From contig CALFVI010000053.1 of assembly GCA_937928775.1 (NCBI GenBank), positions 1 through 52,441 of the forward strand: DNA of 52,441 nucleotides. The letters run 5' to 3'. The notes below the pieces were generated by a model, which made no database searches, was not told the origin of the DNA, and saw only the letters and a program-made list of their open reading frames with translations. The stretch comes from an uncultured Elioraea sp. Lineage in GTDB: Bacteria > Pseudomonadota > Alphaproteobacteria > Acetobacterales > Acetobacteraceae. This document shows positions 28,907-37,226 of this stretch, piece after piece. Numbering within the stretch: position 1 is the first letter of the stretch; each line of letters opens with the position of its first letter. The translations under genes were made by a program, and so were the position numbers.

Positions 28907-30805
28907 TTGAGCGAGCGATCTACCATCCAACACACGCGGGCGACCGGCGTTGCGGCCATCGAAGCCGCGTTGCCAACCCTCCCCCTCGCCCCCGGCGTCT
29001 ATCGCATGCTCGACGCAGAGGGGAACGCGCTTTACGTCGGGAAGGCGAAGAGCCTGCGCAAACGCGTCGCGACCTACACCCAGCCGGCGCGGCTCCCCGA
29101 ACGGCTGAGGCGGATGGTGAACGAGACCGTCGCGGTCGAGGTGGTCACCACCCATACCGAGGCCGAGGCGCTGCTTCTCGAAAGCAACCTGATCAAACGT
29201 CTGAAGCCGCGCTTCAACATCGTCCTGCGCGACGACAAGTCCTACCCCTGGCTCGTGCTCACCGCCGACCATCCGTTCCCGCAACTCGCCAAGCACCGCG
29301 GCAGCCAGAGCCGGAAGGGGCATTACTACGGTCCCTACGCCTCGGCCTGGGCGGTGAACCAGGCGATCACCGCCCTGCAACGGGCCTTCCTGCTGCGCAC
29401 CTGCAGCGACACGGTGTTCGCCAACCGCACGCGGCCGTGCCTCTTGTACCAGATCAAGCGCTGTGCCGCGCCCTGCGTGGGTCGGATCGATCAGGCCGCC
29501 TATGCCGAACTGGTCGGCCAGGCGCGCCGCTTCCTAGAGGGCGACACCGCGGCCCTACAGGCCGAACTCGCCCGTGACATGGAGGCCGCCGCCGAGGCGC
29601 TCGACTTTGAGCGCGCGGCGGTGATCCGCGACCGCATCCGCGGCCTCACCCACGTCCAGTCCAGCGATGTGATCAACCCCGCCGAACTTGGCGATGCCGA
29701 CGTTATCGCCTGCCATACCGCCGGCGGTCAGTCCTGCGTGCAGGTGTTCTTCATCCGCGGTGGGCGCAACAACGGCAACCGCGCTCACTTCCCGACCCAC
29801 GCCAAGGCAGATGAGGAGGGCGCGGTGCTCGCCGCCTTTCTTGGGCAGTTCTACGACGACAAGCCGCCGCCGCGCCTCGTTCTCCTTTCGCATCCCATCC
29901 CGGAGATCGACCTTGTCGCCGAGGCGCTTTCGCTGCGGGCGGGCCGCAAAGTGGAGATCGCTGTGCCGCAGCGGGGACCGAAGCGCGCGGTGGTCGAGCA
30001 TGCTCTAAGCAACGCGCGCGAGGCCCTGGAACGACGGCTCGCTGAAAGCACCGCCCAGGCCGCCCTGCTGGATGGGGTTGCCCGCCTGTTCGGTCTTCCC
30101 GCCCCGCCCCAACGGATCGAGGTCTACGACAACTCGCACACCATGGGGCGCGAGCCCTACGGCGTGATGATCGTCGCCGGGCCGCAAGGCTTCATCAAGG
30201 CGCAGTACCGAAAGTTCGCGATCAAGGGCGCGATCGAGCCCGGCGACGATATCGCTATGCTGCGCGAGGTGTTCACCCGCCGCTTCGGCCGGGCCTTGCG
30301 CGAACATCCCGCACGCGAGCCGGGCGTGTGGCCGGATCTCGTGCTCATCGACGGGGGGGCGGGTCAGCTCTCCGCTGCGCGGTCCGTGCTCGAGGAGCTC
30401 GGCATCGACGACCTCCCTCTCGTCGCCATCGCCAAGGGCCCTGACCGCGACGCCGGGCGAGAGCGTTTCTTCCAGGAGGGGCGAGAGCCCTTCCAGCTTC
30501 CCCCGCGCGATCCGGTGCTCTATTTCCTGCAGCGTCTGCGAGATGAGGCGCATCGCTTCGCCATCGCCGCCCATCGTGCGGGGCGGCAGAGGGCGCTCGG
30601 TCGGTCGGGGCTTGATGCAATCGAGGGGGTGGGGCCGGCGCGGCGGCGGGCTCTTCTGAACCACTTTGGCTCCGTGCGCGGCGTCGCCCAAGCCGGGCTT
30701 GCCGCGCTCGAGGCCTGCCCCGGGATCGACAAGGCGCTGGCACGGCGGATTTACGAGCATTTCCATCCCGGGGCCGCGCCGAGTACAGTCGGCACACGCG
30801 GCTGA
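28907..30805 (+). CDS. uvrC: Excinuclease ABC subunit C UvrC
   Basis: Nuclease subunit of nucleotide excision repair, 632 residues. The N-terminal GIY-YIG nuclease is present as [20 protein letters not shown]. The UVR motif (about residues 223-250) reads [20 protein letters not shown]. The C-terminal RNase-H-like nuclease contains [18 protein letters not shown] and [14 protein letters not shown]. Tandem helix-hairpin-helix sequences ([20 protein letters not shown]) end it. The start appears to be the TTG at 28907, since a nearby ATG at 28890 is out of frame and closed after six codons. Confidence 0.96.
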   Translation: MSERSTIQHTRATGVAAIEAALPTLPLAPGVYRMLDAEGNALYVGKAKSLRKRVATYTQPARLPERLRRMVNETVAVEVVTTHTEAEALLLESNLIKRLKPRFNIVLRDDKSYPWLVLTADHPFPQLAKHRGSQSRKGHYYGPYASAWAVNQAITALQRAFLLRTCSDTVFANRTRPCLLYQIKRCAAPCVGRIDQAAYAELVGQARRFLEGDTAALQAELARDMEAAAEALDFERAAVIRDRIRGLTHVQSSDVINPAELGDADVIACHTAGGQSCVQVFFIRGGRNNGNRAHFPTHAKADEEGAVLAAFLGQFYDDKPPPRLVLLSHPIPEIDLVAEALSLRAGRKVEIAVPQRGPKRAVVEHALSNAREALERRLAESTAQAALLDGVARLFGLPAPPQRIEVYDNSHTMGREPYGVMIVAGPQGFIKAQYRKFAIKGAIEPGDDIAMLREVFTRRFGRALREHPAREPGVWPDLVLIDGGAGQLSAARSVLEELGIDDLPLVAIAKGPDRDAGRERFFQEGREPFQLPPRDPVLYFLQRLRDEAHRFAIAAHRAGRQRALGRSGLDAIEGVGPARRRALLNHFGSVRGVAQAGLAALEACPGIDKALARRIYEHFHPGAAPSTVGTRG

Positions 30806-30818
30806 GCCCGAGGAGCCC

Positions 30819-31403
30819 GTGCCGAGCGATCTGCCCAACTTGCTCACCCTGTCGCGGATCGCCGCGATTCCCCTGATCCTCCTGTTCGGGCTGATCCGCG
30901 TTCCCGGCGGCGACCTTGCGGCCTGCGTGGTGTTCGTGTTTGCCGCCGTTACCGACTGGCTGGATGGGCACCTCGCGCGCAGCCGCCAGCAGACGTCGGA
31001 GTTCGGCCGGATGCTCGACCCGATCGCCGACAAGCTTCTGGTGGGCGCGACCATCGTGCTTCTTGCCGGGCTGGGGCGGCTGTCCGACCTCGGCCTGATC
31101 GCCGCCGTCGTCATCCTGCTGCGCGAGATCCTGGTCTCGGGCCTCCGAGAGTATCTCGCTGGGCTCGCGCATGGGCTGCCCGTCACGCGTCTGGCCAAGT
31201 GGAAGACGGGCGTGCAAATGACGGCGCTCGGCATGCTCCTCGCCGGAGACGGTTCGGCCGAGTTTTTGGGCTTGGCTTGGCTCCCGGTTGAGCTCGCCGG
31301 CGAGGGGTTGCTGCTGGTGGCGGCCGCGCTCACGCTTATTACGGGTTGGGATTATGTGGCTGCAGGGCTGAAGCACGTGCGCAGCGCTCCGGCGGCGGAG
31401 TAG
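30819..31403 (+). CDS. pgsA: CDP-diacylglycerol-glycerol-3-phosphate 3-phosphatidyltransferase
   Basis: Inner-membrane enzyme making phosphatidylglycerophosphate, 194 residues from a GTG at 30819. Starting PSDLPNLLTLSRIAAIPLIL, it carries the full CDP-alcohol phosphotransferase signature TDWLDGHLARS...GRMLDPIADK with all conserved Asp residues (about residues 44-70). Several hydrophobic helices follow. It lies 13 bp after uvrC, a common gene pair in proteobacteria. Confidence 0.94.
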   Translation: MPSDLPNLLTLSRIAAIPLILLFGLIRVPGGDLAACVVFVFAAVTDWLDGHLARSRQQTSEFGRMLDPIADKLLVGATIVLLAGLGRLSDLGLIAAVVILLREILVSGLREYLAGLAHGLPVTRLAKWKTGVQMTALGMLLAGDGSAEFLGLAWLPVELAGEGLLLVAAALTLITGWDYVAAGLKHVRSAPAAE

Positions 31404-31456
31404 ACAGGGGTGACGCGAGCGCGCAGAGTGAAGCACGGATGAGGAGAGGGCGAGGG

Positions 31457-32020
31457 ATGCGCGCGGTTGGGCTCATGGCCTTCTTGGTCGGGGGCCTGAT
31501 GCTGGCGGGGTGTGCCGGCTTCGCCGGGTCAGGCGAAGGGTTTGGCGGTTTCGGCGCCTCGTCTCGCCCCACGCTTGCCGCCGACGGTTATACCGGTCGC
31601 CGTCTCATCGGGCTTGACGACGGGGTTCCGCCGCTCATGGTCGACGAGGCCGTCAATTGGCCCCGCCTCACTCTGGACCGGCGGCCACTCCTGGAAACCG
31701 AGCGGGATCACACGGCGCGCGAGCGGCGCGAGAGTCCGCCGAGAGCGTCCTCAACCCGCCCTGGCGCAGAGACCATCACAGCGCAGGATCCGGTCGAGCT
31801 GCAGGCGCGGGTGCCGCCGCGGGCGCTTGCGTCACCTCCCGTTGACCAACGTGGCCAGGCGATCCTCGGGACAGATCCGGGCACGGTGACAACGGGGGGA
31901 ACTGGGCGCATCGGCAGCTTCGGCGGGCCGGCCGGCAGCGGTACCACACTGCAGGAGGGCGGCACGATGACTCTGATGGGGGCGGATGGGCGCATTCGCA
32001 CCGTGCCGGCGCCGCGATGA
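31457..32020 (+). CDS. Predicted outer-membrane or periplasmic lipoprotein, function unknown
   Basis: A 187-residue protein with a lipoprotein signal ending in the lipobox LMLAGC, with Cys near residue 19. The ATG at 31457 follows a GAGGGCGAGGG ribosome-binding site; an ATG at 31439 is possible. The mature part is glycine-, proline- and threonine-rich with no domain I recognise (GRIGSFGGPAGSG, GADGRIRTVPAPR). Its stop overlaps the moaD start (ATGA), so it may be translated together with the molybdopterin synthase genes. Confidence 0.75.
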   Translation: MRAVGLMAFLVGGLMLAGCAGFAGSGEGFGGFGASSRPTLAADGYTGRRLIGLDDGVPPLMVDEAVNWPRLTLDRRPLLETERDHTARERRESPPRASSTRPGAETITAQDPVELQARVPPRALASPPVDQRGQAILGTDPGTVTTGGTGRIGSFGGPAGSGTTLQEGGTMTLMGADGRIRTVPAPR

Positions 32021-32268
32021 AAATCCTGTATTTCGCGTGGCTTCGCGAGAAGGCCGGGACGGCGGAGGAGGAGGTCGCACCGCCCGCCAGCGTGCGCACG
32101 GTGGGCGATCTCATCGCCTGGCTCTCCGCCCGCTCCCCTGGTCATGCCGCGGCCTTCGCCGACCTCAGCACTGTCCGCTGCGCGGTGAACCAGGACTTCG
32201 CCGGGCCGGAGACACCGATCGCCCCGGGTGACGAGGTCGCGTTCTTTCCGCCGGTGACGGGCGGCTGA
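32017..32268 (+). CDS. moaD: Molybdopterin synthase small subunit MoaD
   Basis: Ubiquitin-fold sulfur carrier of 83 residues that ends in the essential Gly-Gly (PPVTGG), which is thiocarboxylated by MoeB. MKILYFAWLREKAGTAEEEV and APGDEVAFFPPVTGG are typical MoaD stretches. It overlaps the lipoprotein gene by ATGA and is followed 13 bp later by moaE, its catalytic partner. Confidence 0.93.
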   Translation: MKILYFAWLREKAGTAEEEVAPPASVRTVGDLIAWLSARSPGHAAAFADLSTVRCAVNQDFAGPETPIAPGDEVAFFPPVTGG

Positions 32269-32281
32269 GCGGAGGGAAACG

Positions 32282-32761
32282 ATGGCACGGGTGGTTGTGC
32301 AGGAAGCGCCGTTCGACACCGCGGCCGAGCTTGCCCGGCTGACGGCGGGCCGGACGGATGTGGGTGGGATCGGCCTGTTCCTGGGCGTTGTCCGCGATGC
32401 CGCGGGTGGGCGGCCGATCACGGCGATGACCCTGGAACATTACCCAGGAATGACAGAACGGGCGCTGTCTGCGATCGCGGCCGAGGCCGAGGCGCGCTGG
32501 CCGCTCCTCGGCTGCACGCTGATCCACCGCGTGGGCCGGCTCGTTCCCGGCGAGCCCATCGTGCTCGTTGCCACCGCCTCGGCGCACCGTGCGGCGGCCC
32601 TCGACTCCTGCGCCTTCCTGATCGACTGGCTGAAGACCAAGGCGCCGTTCTGGAAGCGCGAGGAGTTCCGTGATGGCGGTGCTGCCTGGGTTGCCGCCCG
32701 CGCCGAGGATGATGCGGCGGCTGCGCGCTGGCTGGCGCCGCGGCGGGCGGCGGCGGAGTAG
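32282..32761 (+). CDS. moaE: Molybdopterin synthase catalytic subunit MoaE
   Basis: Large subunit of molybdopterin synthase, 159 residues, converting cyclic pyranopterin monophosphate to molybdopterin with MoaD-supplied sulfur. Diagnostic stretches are TDVGGIGLFLGVVRD, LEHYPGMTERALSAIAAEAE and HRVGRLVPGEPIVLVATASA. The active-site lysine lies in WLKTKAPFWKREEF. Together with moaD it indicates molybdoenzymes in this organism; other moa genes are outside the window. Confidence 0.95.
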   Translation: MARVVVQEAPFDTAAELARLTAGRTDVGGIGLFLGVVRDAAGGRPITAMTLEHYPGMTERALSAIAAEAEARWPLLGCTLIHRVGRLVPGEPIVLVATASAHRAAALDSCAFLIDWLKTKAPFWKREEFRDGGAAWVAARAEDDAAAARWLAPRRAAAE

Positions 32762-32839
32762 GCGCCAAACAGACGAAACGCCCGTGCAGGGTGACCCGCA
32801 CGGACGTTCCTGCTCCCACCGTCTCGGATCCGAGCTTGC

Positions 32840-33193
32840 TTAAGCCTGCGCTGGCTTGCGCGGCTGATACTCAGACCACAGCGCCGCGGCGGCGGAGATC
32901 GCCATCAGTGCGCCGGCCGCCACGTGAGCCCACATCGCCGCCGTCTGGGCGGAGAAGGCGAGCAACCACGGCGCGACGATCGACCAAACACCGGCCACCA
33001 GCGCCACCCAGGAGGCGGCGAAGGCGAACCAGGCGAGGGCGGCGACCCCGCTCAAGGCCATCACCGCACCGCTGCCCCAGGCGGTCCAGGCCGGCACGGT
33101 GTCGCCACTAAAGCCGAACAGCCAGGGCGTGATCGCGAGCGCCAGACCGACGAGGATCTGGCCGCTGAACAGGGCTTTCCTCGAGTCCGTCAT
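32840..33193 (-). CDS. SPW repeat membrane protein
   Basis: A 117-residue protein with four membrane helices and the SPW-type repeat: ITPWLFGFSGD (about residue 23) and SIVAPWLLAFSAQTAAMWAH (about residue 75) are the two copies of the PWL...F motif. ATG at 33193 has AAGGAG upstream; an overlapping ATG five bases earlier is out of frame. The function of the family is not known. A GC-rich hairpin, CCGTGC(N10)GCACGG near 32776-32797, lies between its end and moaE. Confidence 0.85.
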   Translation of the reverse strand: MTDSRKALFSGQILVGLALAITPWLFGFSGDTVPAWTAWGSGAVMALSGVAALAWFAFAASWVALVAGVWSIVAPWLLAFSAQTAAMWAHVAAGALMAISAAAALWSEYQPRKPAQA

Positions 33194-33320
33194 GGCATGC
33201 GTCTCCTTCGTCTCGTTTGCCACCCCGCCTGCGGGCAAGGGCGCCCACGGACGGGGCGCAACCATTTGAAGGTGTGGGAAATCCCTATCCTGCTTTCAAG
33301 ACGGGCAGGCGGGGCTGAAG

Positions 33321-34808
33321 TCAGTCACGATAGCCGCGGAAACCCTCCAGGCGCCACAGCGTGTAGCGGAGCGCGGCGTCACGGTGAGTAGGCACGACAA
33401 GGCGGGCGAGGCGGTCGGCCTGTTCGAAGCGGGAGAGCACATCGGCTGGGTTGTCACGTCGCGTCACGTAGAGGAAAGGGCCGCGATCCTCGGGCCTGAG
33501 CGGTGCCGTCTGTTCGAAGCTGTTGCGCGCCACGCCGTCCGGTTCCCACATGCGGGCGTCGAACGGGTGCGGCCGGATGTAATAGATGAGATTGGCCATG
33601 TCGCGGCGCTGGTCGAAGAGGAACCGCGCTCCAGGGTGGGGTGCGGCCTCGCGCGCGATCGCCTGGCCAAGCACGTCGTAGCCGCGCTGGCGCATCCAGG
33701 GATCGAAGCGGCGGGGAAGGTCGTGCCCCAGGGCGGCAACGGCAGGGGGCCCGGCGAAGATCAGGAGGGCAGCGGCGACATGCAGCGCGATCGAGGCGCG
33801 CAGCACAAGGGTGCGCGCCCGCGCCACGGCCCAGGCCGAAACAAGAACGGTGCCGGCGGCGTAGATTGGGGCCGCCCAGTTCGCGTTCGCCCGCGCGAGG
33901 AACGATTGGCCCAGCATCAGCGCGCCCAGGGGCACGACGAACAGAGCAAGGAGGCGGGTGCGCGGGTCGCGCCAGGTGTCGCGACGCGAGAGGATCCAAA
34001 GCAGAAGGCCGAAGGTGAGAGGGCCGAACACGCCGAACTGGGCGGCGAGGAACTCCGCCGCCTTCAGAGGGTTGAACGAGGCGCCTCGGGCGAGGTTGGT
34101 GTTCTCGCCGACGTGGCGCAGGGTGGCGAACCCGTGCATCGCGTTCCAGACGAGGTTGGGGGAGAGGACGAGGAGGGCGAGGCCGAGGGCGAGCCACGGC
34201 CCCTGTCCCGTCAGCGCCGGCTTCGGTCCGCGATCCAAGAGCCACCAGAGGGCGAGGGAAAGCAGGAAACCTGCCATCGTGTACTTGGCGAGCAGCCCCA
34301 CCCCCACCGCGAGGCCGAGGACTGCCCACCACACTGGAGAGGGCGTCTCGCGCAGGCGCACCAAAGCGTACAGTCCCGCTGCCCAGGCCGGCAGCAGAAG
34401 AGCGTCCGTCGAGGCGATGGCGGAGGAGACGGAGACGCCAGGGAGCGTCGCGTACAGAATCGCTGTCCAGACGCCGACGCGAGGGTCAAAGAGGTGCCTC
34501 GCGGTGGCGGCAAGGATCAGCGCGGTCGCCGCGTGGGCCAGGGGAGAGAAGAGGCGGATGCAGCCCTCGGAGTTGCCGCACAGGGCGGTGAAGGCGGCGA
34601 TGGTCCAGGCGATCAGGGGGGGCTTGGAGTAGTAGCCGCCGGAGATGGTTTGCGCCCAGATCCAATACTGCGCCTCATCGGCGTAGAGGTTTGGCTCGTT
34701 CAGCCCGAGCCAGAGCAGGCGGACGAGGGTGAGGGCGAGGACGGCGAGGAGGGTCGGCACAGCACAGTGTGTGGCAGAGCATGCGAGGGCCGCCAACGGC
34801 GCCGGCAC
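33321..34808 (-). CDS. Glycosyltransferase family 39 (ArnT/PMT-like) membrane protein
   Basis: Polytopic glycosyltransferase of 495 residues that would use a polyprenyl-linked sugar. The N-terminal loop NEPNLYADEAQYWIWAQTI contains the DE motif typical of ArnT/PMT_2 enzymes, followed by GGYYSKPPLIAW. At least ten hydrophobic segments follow, and the C-terminal soluble domain contains FLFDQRRDMANLIYYIRPHP. The start is a GTG at 34808. The substrate (lipid A, protein or other glycan) is unknown. It stands alone between an SPW gene and ilvE. Confidence 0.87.
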   Translation of the reverse strand: MPAPLAALACSATHCAVPTLLAVLALTLVRLLWLGLNEPNLYADEAQYWIWAQTISGGYYSKPPLIAWTIAAFTALCGNSEGCIRLFSPLAHAATALILAATARHLFDPRVGVWTAILYATLPGVSVSSAIASTDALLLPAWAAGLYALVRLRETPSPVWWAVLGLAVGVGLLAKYTMAGFLLSLALWWLLDRGPKPALTGQGPWLALGLALLVLSPNLVWNAMHGFATLRHVGENTNLARGASFNPLKAAEFLAAQFGVFGPLTFGLLLWILSRRDTWRDPRTRLLALFVVPLGALMLGQSFLARANANWAAPIYAAGTVLVSAWAVARARTLVLRASIALHVAAALLIFAGPPAVAALGHDLPRRFDPWMRQRGYDVLGQAIAREAAPHPGARFLFDQRRDMANLIYYIRPHPFDARMWEPDGVARNSFEQTAPLRPEDRGPFLYVTRRDNPADVLSRFEQADRLARLVVPTHRDAALRYTLWRLEGFRGYRD

Positions 34809-34939
34809 GTCAATACACTACGTCATGCGCCCGCCTCTCCCTCCGGTGAACGGGCCGCGTCGACCCGCTCACCGGCCCGATCAGTCAGCGCGCGTCGTGT
34901 CGAGGATAGGCGCGGCGTTCCGCCAGGGTCGCCATCCCG

Positions 34940-35839
34940 TCAAGCGGCGAGACGCTCCACCTCATCGGGTGGCAGCCGCACCAGCCGCTCATAGTCCTGC
35001 AGCAGGGTCTCAGTGATCCGGCCGGGGGTGAAGCGGTGGCCGTCGATCTCTGCCACGGGTGTCACCTCGGCTGCGGTGCCGGTGAGGAACACTTCGGTCG
35101 CCTTGGCAAGCTCCTCCGGCCAGATTGCACGCTCCACCACCGTCATCTGCCGCTTGCGTGCGAGTGCCATCACCGTGCGGCGGGTGATGCCATCGAGGAA
35201 GCAGTCGGGGGTGGGCGTGTGCAGGGCACCGTCGATGACGAGGAACATGTTGGCCCCCGTCGCCTCAGCGATCTGGCCGCGCCAATCGAGCATCAGCGCG
35301 TCGTTGTAGCCCTTCGCTTCCGCTTCGTGCTTGTTGAGGGTGGCGATCATGTACAGCCCGGCCGCTTTGGCTGCGGTGGGTGCGGTTTGCGGATGGGGGC
35401 GGCGCCAGGTGCCGGTGAGGAGCCTAATCCCCTTCATGCGGTCGTCGCCGAAATAGGCGCCCCAGGACCAGACGGCGATGGCGAGGTGGATGGTGTTCTT
35501 CTGCCCCGACACGCCCATCATCTCCGATCCGCGCCAGGCGATGGGGCGGACATAGGCGTCGGCAAGCCCGGAGGCGGCGAGGGTGGCTTTGGTCGCCTCG
35601 TCGATCTGCTCCACCGTCCAGGGCAGGGCCATGTCCATCAACCGGGCGGAGTCGACCAGACGCTGGCTGTGTTCGCGCAGCTTGAAGACGTGGCCGTTGT
35701 AGGCGCGCTCCCCTTCGAACACGGCGGAGGCGTAGTGCAGACCATGGCTCAGCACGTGCAGCTTGACCTCGCGCCACGGCCTCAGCACGCCATCGTACCA
35801 GATGAGCCCGTCGCGATCGTCATAGGGGACAAGAGCCAT
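34940..35839 (-). CDS. ilvE: Branched-chain amino acid aminotransferase IlvE
   Basis: PLP-dependent class IV aminotransferase of 299 residues, transaminating the last step of Leu, Ile and Val synthesis. The start is the ATG at 35839, with GAGGAA upstream. HGLHYASAVFEGERAYNG, the Lys-containing AAKAAGLYMIATLNKHEA (Schiff-base Lys) and GYNDALMLDWRGQIAEATGA are diagnostic, with GITRRTVMALA near the end. It is divergent from a MarR regulator. Confidence 0.95.
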   Translation of the reverse strand: MALVPYDDRDGLIWYDGVLRPWREVKLHVLSHGLHYASAVFEGERAYNGHVFKLREHSQRLVDSARLMDMALPWTVEQIDEATKATLAASGLADAYVRPIAWRGSEMMGVSGQKNTIHLAIAVWSWGAYFGDDRMKGIRLLTGTWRRPHPQTAPTAAKAAGLYMIATLNKHEAEAKGYNDALMLDWRGQIAEATGANMFLVIDGALHTPTPDCFLDGITRRTVMALARKRQMTVVERAIWPEELAKATEVFLTGTAAEVTPVAEIDGHRFTPGRITETLLQDYERLVRLPPDEVERLAA

Positions 35840-35916
35840 GGCGGCGATTCCTCGCAAACTTCTTGCGTGCCGGTCGCGTCATGCGCAACGCCTTGGCACG
35901 CTAGGGGGCGCGGCTT

Positions 35917-35941
35917 GATATGTCAACGACACTGACGTATC
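35917..35941. promoter_or_regulatory. Inverted repeat between ilvE and the MarR gene, candidate operator
   Basis: GATATGTCA (35917-35925) and TGACGTATC (35933-35941) form 9-bp arms with one mismatch separated by 7 bp. The arm also includes a half palindrome TTGATATGTCAA (35915-35926). The site sits 31 bp before the MarR-gene start and about 76 bp before ilvE on the other strand, where a MarR-type dimer could control both genes. This binding is inferred. Confidence 0.5.
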
Positions 35942-35972
35942 CGGAAGCAGAACCCAGAGGAGACGGATCCGC

Positions 35973-36491
35973 ATGGATGGTCGTGGCACGGCGGGGCTTC
36001 TCTATTTGCGCGAGGAGGAGATCCGCTTCGCCATGGAGCTCCTGTTCTACGGCTACCGGGACTTTACGGCTGGCCCGGATGCGATCCTGGCCGAACTCGG
36101 CATGGGGAGAGCGCATCACCGCGTTCTTTATTTCGTGGGCCGGCATCCCGGCATCACGGTTTCTGAACTGCTCGCCATCCTGCGCATCACCAAGCAGTCG
36201 CTTGGGCGAGTGCTGCAGCCGCTGATCGCGGGGGGCTACGTGGTGCAGTCACGCGGGCGGTCCGATCGCCGCCAGCGCCTGCTCTCGCTCACCTCGGCCG
36301 GCGAGGCGCTGGAGCGGCGCCTGTTCGAAAGCCAGCGTGCGCTGCTCGCGCGTGCCTTCCGCGACGCCGGCGGCCCGGCGGTGGAGGGGTTCCGCAAGGT
36401 GATGCTGGGCCTTCTTGGCGCGGAGGCGCGGGCGCGGGTCGGGCTTCGCGTCTCTGGAGCGGGCGCGCCCGTGGCCGGCAAGGTCGCCTGA
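35973..36491 (+). CDS. MarR-family regulator, PetP-like
   Basis: A 172-residue winged-helix regulator. The DNA-binding helix region is GITVSELLAILRITKQSLGR (about residues 67-86) and the wing includes GRSDRRQRLLSLTSAG. AGAGGAGACGG precedes the ATG. It is followed by an OmpR-type response regulator and histidine kinase, an arrangement like the PetP-PetR pair described in Rhodobacter capsulatus. That parallel is based on gene order and family, so the name is tentative. Confidence 0.85.
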   Translation: MDGRGTAGLLYLREEEIRFAMELLFYGYRDFTAGPDAILAELGMGRAHHRVLYFVGRHPGITVSELLAILRITKQSLGRVLQPLIAGGYVVQSRGRSDRRQRLLSLTSAGEALERRLFESQRALLARAFRDAGGPAVEGFRKVMLGLLGAEARARVGLRVSGAGAPVAGKVA

Positions 36492-36521
36492 AGGGAGCGG
36501 CCGCGAGGCCTGGCGCCGCCG

Positions 36522-37226
36522 ATGCGAGACGTCGCGCCGTCTCCCGATGCGCCGCACATCCTGGTGGTGGACGACGATCCGCGGCTGCGGGACCTTTTGC
36601 GCCGCTTCCTGCTGGGGGAAGGGTTCCGGGTCACGGTGGCCTCAGATGCCGCCGAGGCGCGGGCGAAACTGTCGGGGCTTGCCTTCGACCTCATCGTGCT
36701 TGACGTGATGATGCCGGGGGAGAGCGGCTTCGACCTCACCGAATGGCTCGCCCGCACGCACGACATTCCCGTGGTGCTGCTGACCGCGCGCGGCGCGCCG
36801 GAGGACCGGATCGCCGGCTTCGAGCACGGGGCGGAGGATTATCTCGCCAAGCCGTTCGAACCTCGCGAACTCGCCTTGCGCATCCGCGCCATCCTGCGCC
36901 GCCGGACGGCGCGCTCCGCTGCGGCGGATGCGCCCGTCATCCTCGGCGATGCGGTGTTCGATCCCGCGCGCGGCACGCTCACCCGCGGGGAGGAGACCAT
37001 CCGCCTCACCGGTGGCGAGGCTGCGCTTCTCGCCGCCCTCGCCCGCCGCGCCGGGGAGATCCTCACCCGCGAGGAGCTCGCCGCCGCTCTCGGCCAGGAG
37101 GAGGCCGGCGAGCGCGCGATCGACGTGCAGGTGACGCGACTTCGCCGCAAGATCGAGCCCGATCCGCGCGAGCCGATTTTCCTGCAGACGGTGCGCGGAC
37201 GGGGTTATGTGCTGAGGCCGTCGTGA
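36522..37226 (+). CDS. OmpR-family response regulator, PetR-like
   Basis: A 234-residue response regulator. The receiver domain has the acidic pocket VVDDDP and phospho-acceptor Asp61 in LIVLDVMMPGESGFDL, followed by VVLLTARGA and YLAKPFEP (Thr/Lys of the switch). The C-terminal winged helix ends VQVTRLRRKIEPDPREPIFL and TVRGRGYVL, as in OmpR/PhoB regulators. The stop overlaps the kinase GTG (GTGA). The signal and targets are not evident. Confidence 0.94.
   Translation: MRDVAPSPDAPHILVVDDDPRLRDLLRRFLLGEGFRVTVASDAAEARAKLSGLAFDLIVLDVMMPGESGFDLTEWLARTHDIPVVLLTARGAPEDRIAGFEHGAEDYLAKPFEPRELALRIRAILRRRTARSAAADAPVILGDAVFDPARGTLTRGEETIRLTGGEAALLAALARRAGEILTREELAAALGQEEAGERAIDVQVTRLRRKIEPDPREPIFLQTVRGRGYVLRPS

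Noticed and set aside
32776-32797. Hairpin between moaE and the SPW gene as a bidirectional terminator
   Set aside because: The 6-bp stem has a 10-nt loop and no T run on either side, too weak to list as a terminator on its own.
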